DNA of 35,393 nt from JBFGCM01 sp041581135 (GCA_041581135.1 JBFGCM010000029.1:1-35393), one strand, 5' to 3'; shown: positions 7,373 to 15,149, numbered from the stretch's first letter. The notes: generated from the letters alone by a model not told the origin. Numbers and translations are program-made.

Positions 7373-8898
7373 GGCACCACCACGCGATCCCCGGGCTGGA
7401 CCGGGGCATCGAGCAGCTCGACCAAGCCGTCGGCATAGAACCCGGGCTCCACTTCCACCAGCGTCGTCGTGCCGTCGGCGTTTTCCGCCTCCACGGCGTA
7501 GCCGCCTTCGAGCAGCGCCAGGAGGGCGGTGACCGGCACTGCGATGACGTCGGACACCGAGTCGGTGACCACCGAGACCTCCACCGGCGCCTCGTCGAGG
7601 TCGCCGGCCGCCGCCGGGTCGTCCAGCGTGATCGTCACCTCGAAGATGGTCGCGCCGGCGGCGTTACGGGTGGCCACGGTCGCCACTTCGCTCACCGTGG
7701 CCGGCAGCTCCGTCTCGTCCGGCATCTGCACCACCACAGTGTCTCCCTCCGCCAAGATGTCCTGATCCTCCGCCGGCAACTCGGCGGTCACCACGATCTC
7801 GTTCGACGTCACCGTCAGCACGGGGCCGCCGGCGGCTACCGCGGCACCGGGCGCCGTCACCTGGGAGGCGACTCGAACCGGCCCCTCCCAAAACACCACC
7901 TCGCCCACGTCCACCACTCCGTCGACCTCGAGACCGCGTGCCTCCTGCCAGTTCCGTACCGCCGACTTGGTCTCTGCGGTGAACGTGCCGTCGACCGGAC
8001 CGGGGTCATACCCGAGTGCCGCCAATGAGGCCTCGAGCTGCTCGACATCGGTGCCCGTCATGGGCTCGGTGCCGGCCAGGGCCACCACAACCCGGCCCGG
8101 GGTGAGCACGTCGCCCACGTCCACGTCCACGGCCACGACTTCCGAGGGGCCGGGAATGAACACGACGTGGCCGAGATCGACCACCCCGTCGACCTCGGCG
8201 CCGATCGCTTCCTGCCAGTTCTCCACCATCGCCTCGGTGGCGCCGGTGAACTCGTCGTCGATGGTGGCACTTGCGTCGTTGAAGCCCAGGGCGTCGAGGG
8301 CGGTTTCCAACTGGGCCACATCGGCGCCGATCATGTTGTCCGACAAGTCGAGGAGCGGCCGGTACGCCGGTACCTCGCCGTAGAGCACCACCACGGGCTC
8401 GCCGTCGATCTCGAAGAGCACGTCTCCCTGCACCACCGGTGCACCGCTGTCGCCCACTGCGGTGACGGTGCCGCCGGACCGGGCGACGATCGGTCGGGTC
8501 TCCTCGCTGACGGCGATCGCCCGATAGGCGGGTGTCGACCCGATGAGGAGCACCACCGGCGACGCGTCGATCTCGTACAGGACCTCTCCGGCCTGCACCG
8601 TGTCTCCGGGCTCGGGGGCCGCCGTCACGATGCCGGCACGGGCCGCCGGAATGGTGTCGCCGTCGCCGCGCCCCAGGGTGCCGTCGAGAGTGGTGACCTC
8701 CTCGAGGTCGGTCCGCACGACGTCGGCGAAGCGCACCGGAGCAGCCGCCTGCGAGTCGTCATCGTTTCCATCGCCGGCCAAAACCAACCACGTTCCCACC
8801 GCGGCGACGATCACCGCCGCCGCCACCACCCACGGCCACCAACGGCGACGGGGCGCAACGGCGGGATCGAACGCGGGGGCCTGGTCGGATGCGGTCAT
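7369..8898 (-). CDS. Membrane-anchored efflux adaptor with two peptidoglycan-binding-like repeats
   Basis: This 509-residue protein has a basic N-terminus (PRRRWWPW) and one membrane helix (about 20-41), so the bulk lies outside the cytoplasm. The extracytoplasmic part contains two lipoyl/hairpin-like segments (AGIVTAAPEPGDTVQAGEVL and SGGTVTAVGDSGAPVVQGDV), each followed by an EIDxxPVVxLxGxxPAYR element. Two tandem PG_binding_1-like repeats follow (each with QLExxLxALG and NWQEAxGxEVDGVVD), then a MacA/HlyD-like barrel and C-terminal domain. It probably acts as the MacA-like partner of the downstream ABC pair, reaching the cell wall. A GAGAAT hexamer at 8905-8910 lies 6 bases before its ATG, so it may be leaderless. 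Confidence 0.87.
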   Translation of the reverse strand: MTASDQAPAFDPAVAPRRRWWPWVVAAAVIVAAVGTWLVLAGDGNDDDSQAAAPVRFADVVRTDLEEVTTLDGTLGRGDGDTIPAARAGIVTAAPEPGDTVQAGEVLYEIDASPVVLLIGSTPAYRAIAVSEETRPIVARSGGTVTAVGDSGAPVVQGDVLFEIDGEPVVVLYGEVPAYRPLLDLSDNMIGADVAQLETALDALGFNDASATIDDEFTGATEAMVENWQEAIGAEVDGVVDLGHVVFIPGPSEVVAVDVDVGDVLTPGRVVVALAGTEPMTGTDVEQLEASLAALGYDPGPVDGTFTAETKSAVRNWQEARGLEVDGVVDVGEVVFWEGPVRVASQVTAPGAAVAAGGPVLTVTSNEIVVTAELPAEDQDILAEGDTVVVQMPDETELPATVSEVATVATRNAAGATIFEVTITLDDPAAAGDLDEAPVEVSVVTDSVSDVIAVPVTALLALLEGGYAVEAENADGTTTLVEVEPGFYADGLVELLDAPVQPGDRVVVP

Positions 8899-8965
8899 AC
8901 CGCCATTCTCGACGGATCGAATGCCTAGAACGACTCGACGCCGCGCATGAGCCGCCGGTCGCCGA

Positions 8966-9005
8966 TTCTCAGCCAGTTCTCAGGTGACTCTCAGATGGCG
9001 ATCAG
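8966..9005 (+). promoter_or_regulatory. Four CTCTCAG-like direct repeats at 11-base period (operator)
   Basis: The 7-base units are TTCTCAG (8966), TTCTCAG (8977), CTCTCAG (8988) and CGATCAG (8999), each starting exactly 11 bases after the last. This is the geometry of OmpR/PhoB-family binding sites, in which two regulator monomers bind head to tail on one face of the helix. The array ends 42 bases before the response regulator start, and a weak -10 (GATACG, 9014-9019) lies just after it, so autoregulation by activation is likely. It may also act on the divergent export operon (start 8898). A second array of the same unit occurs at 12561-12600. Confidence 0.75.
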
Positions 9006-9047
9006 ATGGGCCCGATACGGTGGTGGAGAGACGCGGAGGACCACCAC

Positions 9048-9746
9048 GTGACGGAACCGACCACCCAGATCCTCGTCGTCGACGACGAAGAGTCACTCGT
9101 GGACATGGTGTCGAGCGCCCTGCGGTTTGCCGGTTATGAGGTGCGCAGTGAACAATCGGGGTTCGACGCACTTCGCGCCGTCAAGTCGTCCGATCCGGAC
9201 CTGGTGGTGCTCGACGTGAACCTGCCCGATGTCGACGGCTTCGAGGTCTGCCGCCGCATCCGCCGCGACGGGCGCGACGTCCCGGTCATCTTCTTGACGG
9301 CTCGTGATGGCGCCGACGACCTCCGCACCGGATTCCGGCGGGGCGGCGACGACTACCTCACCAAGCCATTCAGCTTGGAGGAACTGGCGCTGCGCATCGA
9401 AGCGATCATGCGGCGGGTACGAGGCGACGGGGGTGACCATCACCGCCTGGCCGTCGGCGACTTGATGCTCGACGACGACGCCCACCAGGTGTTTTACGAG
9501 GACGACGAGATCGACCTCTCCCCGACCGAATACCGGCTGCTCCACTACTTGATGCTCAACGCCGGTCGGGCGCTCTCCAAGATGCAGATCCTCGACTACG
9601 TGTGGGAGTACGACTTCGGCGGCGACGCCGGCATCGTGGAGACCTACGTCAGTTATCTCCGCAAGAAGCTCGGCCGGGGCGCCGACATGATCAAGACCGT
9701 TCGCGGCGTCGGCTACATGCTGCGTCGACCCGAGGCGGCGGCATGA
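9048..9746 (+). CDS. OmpR/PhoB-family response regulator
   Basis: This 232-residue two-component regulator has a receiver domain with acidic pocket D12/D13 (VVDDEES), phosphoacceptor D56 (LVVLDVNLP), T84 (FLTARD) and K106 (TKPF). A C-terminal winged helix follows, with the conserved stretches LSPTEYRLLHYLMLN, ETYVSYLRKKLG and IKTVRGVGYML. The GTG at 9048 is chosen as start because GGAGGA sits 8 bases upstream and the receiver fold begins immediately; an upstream in-frame ATG at 9006 would add a non-homologous 14 residues and touches the operator. It overlaps the kinase gene by 4 bases and probably binds the CTCTCAG repeats. Confidence 0.95.
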   Translation: MTEPTTQILVVDDEESLVDMVSSALRFAGYEVRSEQSGFDALRAVKSSDPDLVVLDVNLPDVDGFEVCRRIRRDGRDVPVIFLTARDGADDLRTGFRRGGDDYLTKPFSLEELALRIEAIMRRVRGDGGDHHRLAVGDLMLDDDAHQVFYEDDEIDLSPTEYRLLHYLMLNAGRALSKMQILDYVWEYDFGGDAGIVETYVSYLRKKLGRGADMIKTVRGVGYMLRRPEAAA

Positions 9747-11173
9747 CGCTCCGAGCCCGCCTCGTGGTGGCGTTCACGATCCTGCTGGTGGCGGCCATCG
9801 CTGCCCTCGGCATCGTGTTGGTGAACTCCACCCGCTCCGTGCTCACCGCCCAGCTAGACGATCGCCTGAAAGCCACCCAGACGCGGTCCGCTCCCGGCAA
9901 CATGCCGGTAGGTCGTGGTGCGGGCGAGTTCGAAGGTCGCCCCGAATTCGGCGGGAGAGATCTCGCCTACGTGCAGACGGATGCCGACGGACGGGTCCGG
10001 TTCGCTTCGCCCTCGGGGTTTCGCGACGAGGCCGACCCGTTGCCCGACGTCGCCGCGCTGTTGCGCGGAGAGCACCGGTTTGGTGCCGGTGGCCCGGTGA
10101 CCGTTGGGGCGGTGGACGGCTCGATGGAGTACCGCGCCATCGCCGACCGTACGGCAGATGCCGTCGAGGTGTGGGCGGCACCACTCACCGAGGTGGAAAC
10201 GGCGGTCGGCGGTCTGCTCGGCATGCTCATCGTCGCCGGCTTCGTCGTCTCTGTCGCCGGCGGTGGCGTCACGTGGTGGCTGGTGCGTCGCAGCCTCCGT
10301 CCAGTTGACCAGATGGTGGAGACGGCCACGTCCATCGCCGCCGGCGACCTCTCCAGCCGGGTACCCACTGGCGACGCCGGTCCCGAGCTGGATCGGCTGG
10401 GCGACGCCCTCAACGACATGCTCCACCAGATCGAGGACGCCTTCACCGCCGAGCGGGCCGCCAATGACCGGCTCGAGCTGTTCATCGCCGACGCCTCCCA
10501 CGAGCTGCGCACTCCGCTCGCCGCGGTGCAGGGGTACTCCGAGCTGTATCGCAAGGGTGCGCTCGTCGACCCGGCCGAGCTGGACAAGGCGATGCGACGC
10601 ATCGCCACCGAGAGCCACCGGATGCAGCGGTTGGTCGAGGACCTCATGCTGCTGGCCAAGCTCGACGCCGACCAACCGCTCGACGTGCGGACCGTGCACA
10701 TGGACGGCATCGTCCGAGATGTCGTCGCCGACAGCCGTGCGATCGATCCGGAGCGGCCAACGACGCTCCAAGTGGAAGGCGAGACCCTCGTCACCGGTGA
10801 TGCGGTGCGCCTCACGCAAGTGGTGGCCAACCTGCTGGCCAACGCCCGCAGCCACACCCCGGCGGGGACACCCGTCGACGTTCGGCTGAGGCACCACGGC
10901 GACCAGGTGGTGTTGGAGATCACCGACGACGGCCCCGGCCTGCCGCTCCAGCACGCCGACAAGCTGTTCGACCGCTTCTACCGCGCCGATGAGTCTCGAT
11001 CTCGGGCCAGCGGCGGAGCCGGATTGGGGCTGGCGATCGTCGCCGCCATCGTGGAGTCGCACGGCGGCACGGTGACTGCAGCCAACGAGCCGGGCGGTGG
11101 CGCCCGGTTCACCGTCCGCGTGCCGGCGGCGCTCGCCGACTCACCGTCACCCGCGCTCGCCGCGGTTCCATGA
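9743..11173 (+). CDS. Membrane sensor histidine kinase
   Basis: This 476-residue kinase is the partner of the preceding regulator (ATGA overlap). Membrane helices lie at about 7-28 and 155-181 and flank a ~125-residue extracytoplasmic sensor region with no recognised fold. The HAMP linker covers about 180-232. The dimerisation domain carries the phospho-accepting H253 in DASHELRTPLAAVQGYSELY. The ATPase domain has the N box (NLLANARSHT), G1 (DDGPG), F box (LFDRFYRAD) and G2 (GGAGLGLAIV). It is closest in layout to actinobacterial envelope-sensing kinases such as TcrY/MprB/CseC types. Next to an export operon and a secreted protein, an envelope-stress signal is a reasonable guess. Confidence 0.95.
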   Translation: MTLRARLVVAFTILLVAAIAALGIVLVNSTRSVLTAQLDDRLKATQTRSAPGNMPVGRGAGEFEGRPEFGGRDLAYVQTDADGRVRFASPSGFRDEADPLPDVAALLRGEHRFGAGGPVTVGAVDGSMEYRAIADRTADAVEVWAAPLTEVETAVGGLLGMLIVAGFVVSVAGGGVTWWLVRRSLRPVDQMVETATSIAAGDLSSRVPTGDAGPELDRLGDALNDMLHQIEDAFTAERAANDRLELFIADASHELRTPLAAVQGYSELYRKGALVDPAELDKAMRRIATESHRMQRLVEDLMLLAKLDADQPLDVRTVHMDGIVRDVVADSRAIDPERPTTLQVEGETLVTGDAVRLTQVVANLLANARSHTPAGTPVDVRLRHHGDQVVLEITDDGPGLPLQHADKLFDRFYRADESRSRASGGAGLGLAIVAAIVESHGGTVTAANEPGGGARFTVRVPAALADSPSPALAAVP

Positions 11174-11202
11174 CGAGGAAGAGACGGCCCGACCGGGGCG
11201 CC

Positions 11203-11718
11203 TCACTCCTCCTGCGGAGGCAGGTAGCCGACCGTGCCGTCGACCAACTCTCGGATGATGTCGGCGTGGCCGACGTGACGTGCCGTCTCCTCGATCATGT
11301 GACCGAGCACCCACCGCAACGATCGAGTTCCGCCGCGTAGCTCCCAGCCCACGTCGTGGAGTTCGTGGGTGGCGATCACCTCGTTGGCGGCAGCCACGTG
11401 CCGTTCGTACAGGTCGACCACCGACTGGATGGTCTCGTCGGCTTCGATCCGGAAGTCGGCCTCCTCGTCGTCGCCGAACCCCAGTTCCAAGTCCTGCCGA
11501 CCGTCGATGTACTCGAGGAACCACCAGCTCTCGACATGAGCCATGTGCTTGATGAGACCGAGGAGCGTCGTCGGCGACTCCACGTGCCGCTGGCGCACCT
11601 GGCTCTCGTCGAGCCCATCGAGCTTCCACACCAGCGTGGCCCGATTCAGATCGAGCAATCCGACGAGCGTTTCCCTCTCCTCACCTCGGAGCGGGGGTCG
11701 TCTTGCGTTGAGCGCCAT
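11203..11718 (-). CDS. DinB-like protein (DUF664 type)
   Basis: This 171-residue four-helix-bundle protein resembles the actinobacterial DUF664/DinB group, related to mycothiol-dependent enzymes. The putative metal-binding histidines are in LIKHMAHVESWWF and in LGHMIEETARHVGHADIIRE, the spacing expected for the DinB fold's three-histidine site. The start has a good ribosome site (GCAGGAGTAGG). It follows the DUF1801 gene by 9 bases and probably belongs to a three-gene unit of small cytosolic proteins running leftwards from 12537. The substrate is unknown; thiol-linked detoxification is a family-level possibility. Its end is 29 bases from the converging histidine kinase gene. Confidence 0.9.
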   Translation of the reverse strand: MALNARRPPLRGEERETLVGLLDLNRATLVWKLDGLDESQVRQRHVESPTTLLGLIKHMAHVESWWFLEYIDGRQDLELGFGDDEEADFRIEADETIQSVVDLYERHVAAANEVIATHELHDVGWELRGGTRSLRWVLGHMIEETARHVGHADIIRELVDGTVGYLPPQEE

Positions 11719-11727
11719 CGTCGGAAC

Positions 11728-12084
11728 CTACTCCTGCAGCGCCACGGCTTGCGCCACCAAGTCGCGGAGGGCGTCGACCGCCTGCTCCCAGCCGGGTCCC
11801 GGGCGCACGTCGACGTGGCGGGTCTGGGAGCCGGCTCCGTCCAGGAGACCCTCCGGGTCGTGGAGCTCACGCCCCCGCTCGAAGAGGAATCGGACACCGC
11901 CATCGGCGGGATAGATGCCACAGAAATACTGGCGCACGCGGTAGCCGATCAGGCGCCAACCCGGATATGCCCGCTCCGTGACCTCCGGTGCCACCTCACG
12001 CACCAGCGCTCGCATCCGTTGGCCGATGGGAAGCACCTCGTCGGGCCACTCGGCCATCAGCTCTTCGACGGTGAGTTCCGGCAT
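11728..12084 (-). CDS. DUF1801 domain protein
   Basis: This 118-residue cytosolic protein has the DUF1801 (YdhG-like) pattern: LPIGQRMRALVREVAPEV, then TERAYPGWRLIGYRVRQYF, CGIYPADGGVRFLFERG, and a C-terminal helix. Function is unknown for the family. I choose ATG 12084 rather than the in-frame GTG at 12090 because a CATACT -10-like hexamer (12091-12096, minus strand) sits exactly 6 bases before that ATG, the spacing of leaderless genes here, and there is no ribosome site. It lies between the DUF5655 and DinB-like genes on the same strand. Confidence 0.85.
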   Translation of the reverse strand: MPELTVEELMAEWPDEVLPIGQRMRALVREVAPEVTERAYPGWRLIGYRVRQYFCGIYPADGGVRFLFERGRELHDPEGLLDGAGSQTRHVDVRPGPGWEQAVDALRDLVAQAVALQE

Positions 12085-12099
12085 CGGCACAGTATGCCG

Positions 12100-12537
12100 T
12101 CAGGCTCGCTGACAGCCCACCTCGTAGGCCATGCACAGCCATTCTTGGACCTGATCGTCGAGCTGATCCAAGGAGGTGACCCGCACGTGGTAGCCGTAGT
12201 CGTTGCCCCCGTAGTGCTCCACCTTGCGGATCCGGGGATCGTCGATCCGCTGCTTCAGCCAGAAAGCGAAGCTCATGCCCCGGTCGGACACGGCCCCGAC
12301 ACCGGCGAAACGAACCCGCACCATGAAGGCGAGCCGGGACTTGTTGGCCACCACCGAGTAGGGGCCGCAGGTGCCCACGAGCTCGTTGAGCCGGTTCCAA
12401 TACGCCCATGCCACGTCGCTCTTGCCCGCCATGAAGTCCTCGACGGTGTGCGAGCCACAGGAGTGCCACATGTGCTTGGTCACGAACCGCTTCTTGCAGC
12501 TGGGGCAGGTCCACAGATCCGAGGTGTCGAGGTTCAT
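12100..12537 (-). CDS. DUF5655 domain protein with N-terminal zinc-ribbon-like motif
   Basis: This 145-residue protein begins MNLDTSDLWTCPSCKKRFVT followed by KHMWHSCG. The CPSC...H...C cluster suggests a small zinc-binding motif. The rest matches the DUF5655 pattern: GPYSVVANKSRLAFMVRVRF, RGMSFAFWLKQRIDDPR and the conserved YGYHVRVTSLDQLDDQV. The family is small and uncharacterised. A GGGAG lies only two bases before the ATG, so initiation is probably weak. The CTCTCAG array at 12561-12600 lies between this gene and the secreted-protein gene; it could affect both, though its orientation favours the latter. Confidence 0.88.
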   Translation of the reverse strand: MNLDTSDLWTCPSCKKRFVTKHMWHSCGSHTVEDFMAGKSDVAWAYWNRLNELVGTCGPYSVVANKSRLAFMVRVRFAGVGAVSDRGMSFAFWLKQRIDDPRIRKVEHYGGNDYGYHVRVTSLDQLDDQVQEWLCMAYEVGCQRA

Positions 12538-12560
12538 GGCTCCCAGTCAAGCCGAACGAA

Positions 12561-12600
12561 CTCACAGGAGACTCTCAGCACGCTCCCGGCTCCGCCTCAG
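12561..12600 (+). promoter_or_regulatory. Second CTCTCAG-like four-repeat array at 11-base period
   Basis: Units are CTCACAG (12561), CTCTCAG (12572), CTCCCGG (12583) and GCCTCAG (12594), in exact 11-base steps and in the same orientation as the array at 8966-9005. It ends 47 bases before the start of the secreted-protein gene, versus 42 bases at the response regulator gene. The match in unit, period, number, strand and distance suggests that the response regulator controls this gene. A weak -10 may be CATCCT at 12611-12616. Confidence 0.7.
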
Positions 12601-12647
12601 GCCGCTGCCGCATCCTGTCCTCAGAGCATGAAACGAAAGGAGACATC

Positions 12648-13265
12648 ATGCGGAAGATCGCCACAGCACTGGCAGCGGCAGCCATCGTCGTCGGCGGGGC
12701 AGCGGCCGGATCGTTCATCTCGAACCCCGCGGTCGCGGTGGCCCAGGAGGCCCAGACCGACGACACCACCGAGGACAGCCGGTTCACCACGCTGGAGGAG
12801 ATCCTCGGCGGCTTGGTGACCGAAGGCGTCATCACCCAGGATCAGGCCGACGCAGTGGCCGAGGCAATCTCCGAGCGGGCGCCCCGCGGATTCCGAGGTC
12901 ATCGCCACGGTGGCCATCACCTCGAGACCGTTGCCGAGGTACTCGGCATGGAGCCGGCCGAGCTGAGGGACGCCCTGCAGGAAGGCGACACGATCGCCGA
13001 CGTCGCCACCGACAACGGAGTCGACGTGCAGGACGTGATCGACGCCATCGTCGCCGACCACCAGGAGCGCATCGACCAGGCAGTGGCCGACGGCAACCTC
13101 ACCGAAGAAGAGGCCGCCGAGAAGCTCGCCGAGGCCGCCGAACGAGCCGAAGCGATGGTCAACGGCGAGTTCGAGGGACGGCGCGGGTTCGGGCGACGGG
13201 GTTTCGGTGGTCCGTTCGGCCAGAACGGCGACGCCGACGCCGCCGAGACCGGCCGGACCTTCTGA
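12648..13265 (+). CDS. Secreted helical protein with His-rich and Arg/Gly-rich segments
   Basis: This 205-residue protein has a classical signal peptide (MRKIATALAAAAIVVGGAAA, cleavage likely near AVA-QEA). The mature part is almost all predicted helix and acidic, with two repeats of an (I/L)T-x-(D/E)(Q/E)(A/E)A pattern: VITQDQADAVAEAI and NLTEEEAAEKLAEA. A basic histidine cluster (RGFRGHRHGGHHLE) lies between them, and the C-terminus is Arg/Gly/Phe-rich (GRRGFGRRGFGG). The ribosome site AAAGGAGA is strong. No enzymatic signature is seen. The His cluster could bind metal, and the overall look recalls small Spy/CpxP-like envelope proteins only in style, not homology. Predicted target of the neighbouring two-component system. 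Confidence 0.88.
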   Translation: MRKIATALAAAAIVVGGAAAGSFISNPAVAVAQEAQTDDTTEDSRFTTLEEILGGLVTEGVITQDQADAVAEAISERAPRGFRGHRHGGHHLETVAEVLGMEPAELRDALQEGDTIADVATDNGVDVQDVIDAIVADHQERIDQAVADGNLTEEEAAEKLAEAAERAEAMVNGEFEGRRGFGRRGFGGPFGQNGDADAAETGRTF

Positions 13266-13288
13266 GCCGCGACTCGTCCTCCTCCCGC

Positions 13289-13318
13289 ATCGGGCCCCGG
13301 GCGACCCCGGGGCCCGAT
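13289..13318. terminator. Hairpin terminator between convergent genes
   Basis: A 13-bp GC-rich perfect stem (arms 13289-13301 and 13306-13318, beginning ATCGGGCCCC) with a 4-base loop lies 23 bases after the secreted-protein gene and 10 bases before the end of the converging metZ-like gene. No T-run follows, as is common in actinobacteria; it could serve both directions. Confidence 0.75.
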
Positions 13319-13328
13319 CGCGTGCAGC

Positions 13329-14495
13329 TCACATCCCGGTCAGCGCCTTCTCGAGGTCGTCGACGATGTCCGCCACGTCTTCCAGGCCGACCGACACTCG
13401 CACCACGCCGTCGGTGATGCCGGCGGCCGCCCTCGCCTCGGGGCCGATGCGACGGTGAGTGGTGGTGGCCGGATGGGTCACGAGCGATTTCGAATCGCCC
13501 AGGTTGTTGGAGATGTCGAGCAATGCGAGACCGTTGAGCAGGCGGAACGCCTCATCGCGTCCGCCGTCGACCTCGAAGGTCACGACGGTCCCGCCTGCCG
13601 ACATCTGCCGGGTCGCCAGGTCGTGCTGCGGGTGGCTCGGCAACGTGGGATACCAGACCCTGCGAACCCGGGGATGCGCTTCCAGGACCTCTGCAACCCG
13701 AAGCGCCGACGCCGACTGGTGCTTGACCCGCAGCGACAAGGTCTCCAATGCCTTCACCAGCACCCAGGCGTTGAACGGGCTCAAGGACGGTCCCGTGTGC
13801 CGCATCCATGGTTGGAGACGCTCGTAGACGAACTCCTCGGACCCGAGGACGGCACCGCCGAGAGTACGACCCTGGCCGTCGATGTGCTTGGTGGTGGAGT
13901 ACACGACGATGTCGGCACCGAGTTGCATGGGCCGTTGCAGCACCGGGGTTGCGAACACGTTGTCGACGATCACCACTGCCCCCGCGGCGCGGGCCAGCTC
14001 GCTGACCCCGGCCACGTCGACCAGGGACTGCATCGGGTTCGATGGTGTCTCGAAGAACACGGCGTCGGCCGGAGCCGCCAGCGCCCGCTCCCACTGGTTG
14101 AAGTCGGCTCCGTCGACGAACACGGTCTCGACCCCGTACCGGGGCAGCAGCTCGTCGAGGATCATGAAGCACGAGCCGAACAGGCTTCGGGCGGAGACGA
14201 CCCGGCTCCCCTGCTCGAGCGAGGCGAGCAGCGAGTAGAACACGGCGGCCATGCCACTGGCGGTTGCCCAGCACGCCTCGGCCCCTTCGAACTGGCGCAG
14301 CCGCTCCTCGAACATGGTGATGGTCGGGTTGCCGTAGCGGGAGTAGATGTAGCGATCGGTCTCGCCGGCGAAGGCCGCCTCCGCCTCCTCCGCCGATGCG
14401 TAGACATAGCCGGACGTGAGAAACAGGGCCTCTGCGGTCTCGTCGAACTCCGTGCGGCTGAGACCGCCCCGAACCAGCCTGGTGTCGTTCCTCAC
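13329..14495 (-). CDS. metZ: O-succinylhomoserine sulfhydrylase / cystathionine gamma-synthase family
   Basis: This 388-residue PLP enzyme of the Cys/Met metabolism family is closest to MetZ, which makes homocysteine from O-succinylhomoserine and sulfide. The PLP lysine is K203 in VVYSTTKHIDGQGRTLGG. Other marks are YSRYGNPTITMFEERL, TASGMAAVFYSLL, ETPSNPMQSLVD, VVIVDNVFATPVLQRP and LGDSKSLVTHPATTTH; the last is typical of MetZ. The start is the GTG at 14495, overlapping the rhodanese stop (GTGA); a much longer open frame upstream is non-homologous. It is third in an operon behind an S-box riboswitch, which supports a methionine role. Acetyl- versus succinyl-homoserine preference cannot be read from sequence alone. 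Confidence 0.92.
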   Translation of the reverse strand: MRNDTRLVRGGLSRTEFDETAEALFLTSGYVYASAEEAEAAFAGETDRYIYSRYGNPTITMFEERLRQFEGAEACWATASGMAAVFYSLLASLEQGSRVVSARSLFGSCFMILDELLPRYGVETVFVDGADFNQWERALAAPADAVFFETPSNPMQSLVDVAGVSELARAAGAVVIVDNVFATPVLQRPMQLGADIVVYSTTKHIDGQGRTLGGAVLGSEEFVYERLQPWMRHTGPSLSPFNAWVLVKALETLSLRVKHQSASALRVAEVLEAHPRVRRVWYPTLPSHPQHDLATRQMSAGGTVVTFEVDGGRDEAFRLLNGLALLDISNNLGDSKSLVTHPATTTHRRIGPEARAAAGITDGVVRVSVGLEDVADIVDDLEKALTGM

Positions 14496-14914
14496 GGCTT
14501 GCCCCAAGGCAGCCCATCTGCCTGCCACCCCGCCGTCGCGCCCCGCCTGCCCTCCTCGTCCGGCGGGCCCTCGAAGCCGTCGCTCACGTTGTAGGCGGCG
14601 GTGTAGCCGAACTCGGTGGCCAGGATGGCGGCGTCGCGGCTGCGCACCCCCGACCGGCAGATGAAGTAGACGGGCCGGTCGTATGTGATCTCGGCCTCCT
14701 GCAGCTCGGTCAAGAAGTGTGGATTCACTGCGCCCTCGGGAAGCTGCAGCCACTCGATGAACGCGGGCTCTTGAGGCAGATCCGGGAGCCGCGGCACGCC
14801 GATCATCTCCCATTCCATGTCGGTACGGCAATCGACCAGAACGGCGTCCGGGTTCTGCTCGAGGGCGGCGTAGGCGTCCTTCGACGAGACGTCGCCGGCG
14901 TAATGCCCGGTCAT
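14492..14914 (-). CDS. Rhodanese domain protein
   Basis: This 140-residue single-domain rhodanese has its active-site cysteine in VYFICRSGVRSRDAA and the conserved DAVLVDCRTDMEWEMIGVP near the N-terminus. It probably carries sulfane sulfur as a persulfide in the cytosol. It overlaps both neighbours by 4 bases (DUF1737 upstream, metZ downstream), so the three are translated as a unit. Supply of reduced sulfur to the sulfhydrylase is a natural inference; MetZ needs sulfide, and an adjacent rhodanese is a recurring arrangement. Confidence 0.92.
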   Translation of the reverse strand: MTGHYAGDVSSKDAYAALEQNPDAVLVDCRTDMEWEMIGVPRLPDLPQEPAFIEWLQLPEGAVNPHFLTELQEAEITYDRPVYFICRSGVRSRDAAILATEFGYTAAYNVSDGFEGPPDEEGRRGATAGWQADGLPWGKP

Positions 14915-15123
14915 GACGCCGCTCCGTCATCGAGCACCACGGCCTGGGCGACGATCACGTTGGTGCCGTCGAACGTCAGCGCCGGGCCGCCGTGGAGCCG
15001 GTAACCCTCATCGAGCGCTGCGCTCACTCGCTCGCAGAACTCCCGATTGTCGGGCCCGGTCAGTACCCGATAGCGCAGCCGGTGGTCGGTTTCGAAAGTG
15101 GATTCGTCGAAGGAGTCAGTCAT
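14911..15123 (-). CDS. DUF1737 family small protein
   Basis: This 70-residue protein has the DUF1737 signature: LRYRVLTGPDNREFCERVSA, ALDEGYRLHGGPALTFDG and VIVAQAVVL. The fold is a small alpha/beta domain of unknown function, often placed in larger operons or fused to other domains. It is the first gene behind the S-box aptamer, with AGGGGA before its ATG, and overlaps the rhodanese gene (ATGA). Its fixed place in a SAM-controlled operon hints at a role in sulfur amino acid metabolism. Confidence 0.88.
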   Translation of the reverse strand: MTDSFDESTFETDHRLRYRVLTGPDNREFCERVSAALDEGYRLHGGPALTFDGTNVIVAQAVVLDDGAAS

Positions 15124-15149
15124 GGGTTCCCCTGAGGCTCGAGGTGAGT

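Noticed and set aside
5484..8898. LolCDE-type lipoprotein export
   Set aside because: The permease has MacB topology with a large outer domain, and the adaptor is MacA/HlyD-like; a Gram-positive context also makes Lol sorting unlikely.
13329..14930. MetZ reading frame extended upstream to 14930
   Set aside because: The extra ~145 codons are out of frame with, and overlap, the rhodanese gene, which has a proper active-site motif; the GTG at 14495 gives the normal MetZ length.
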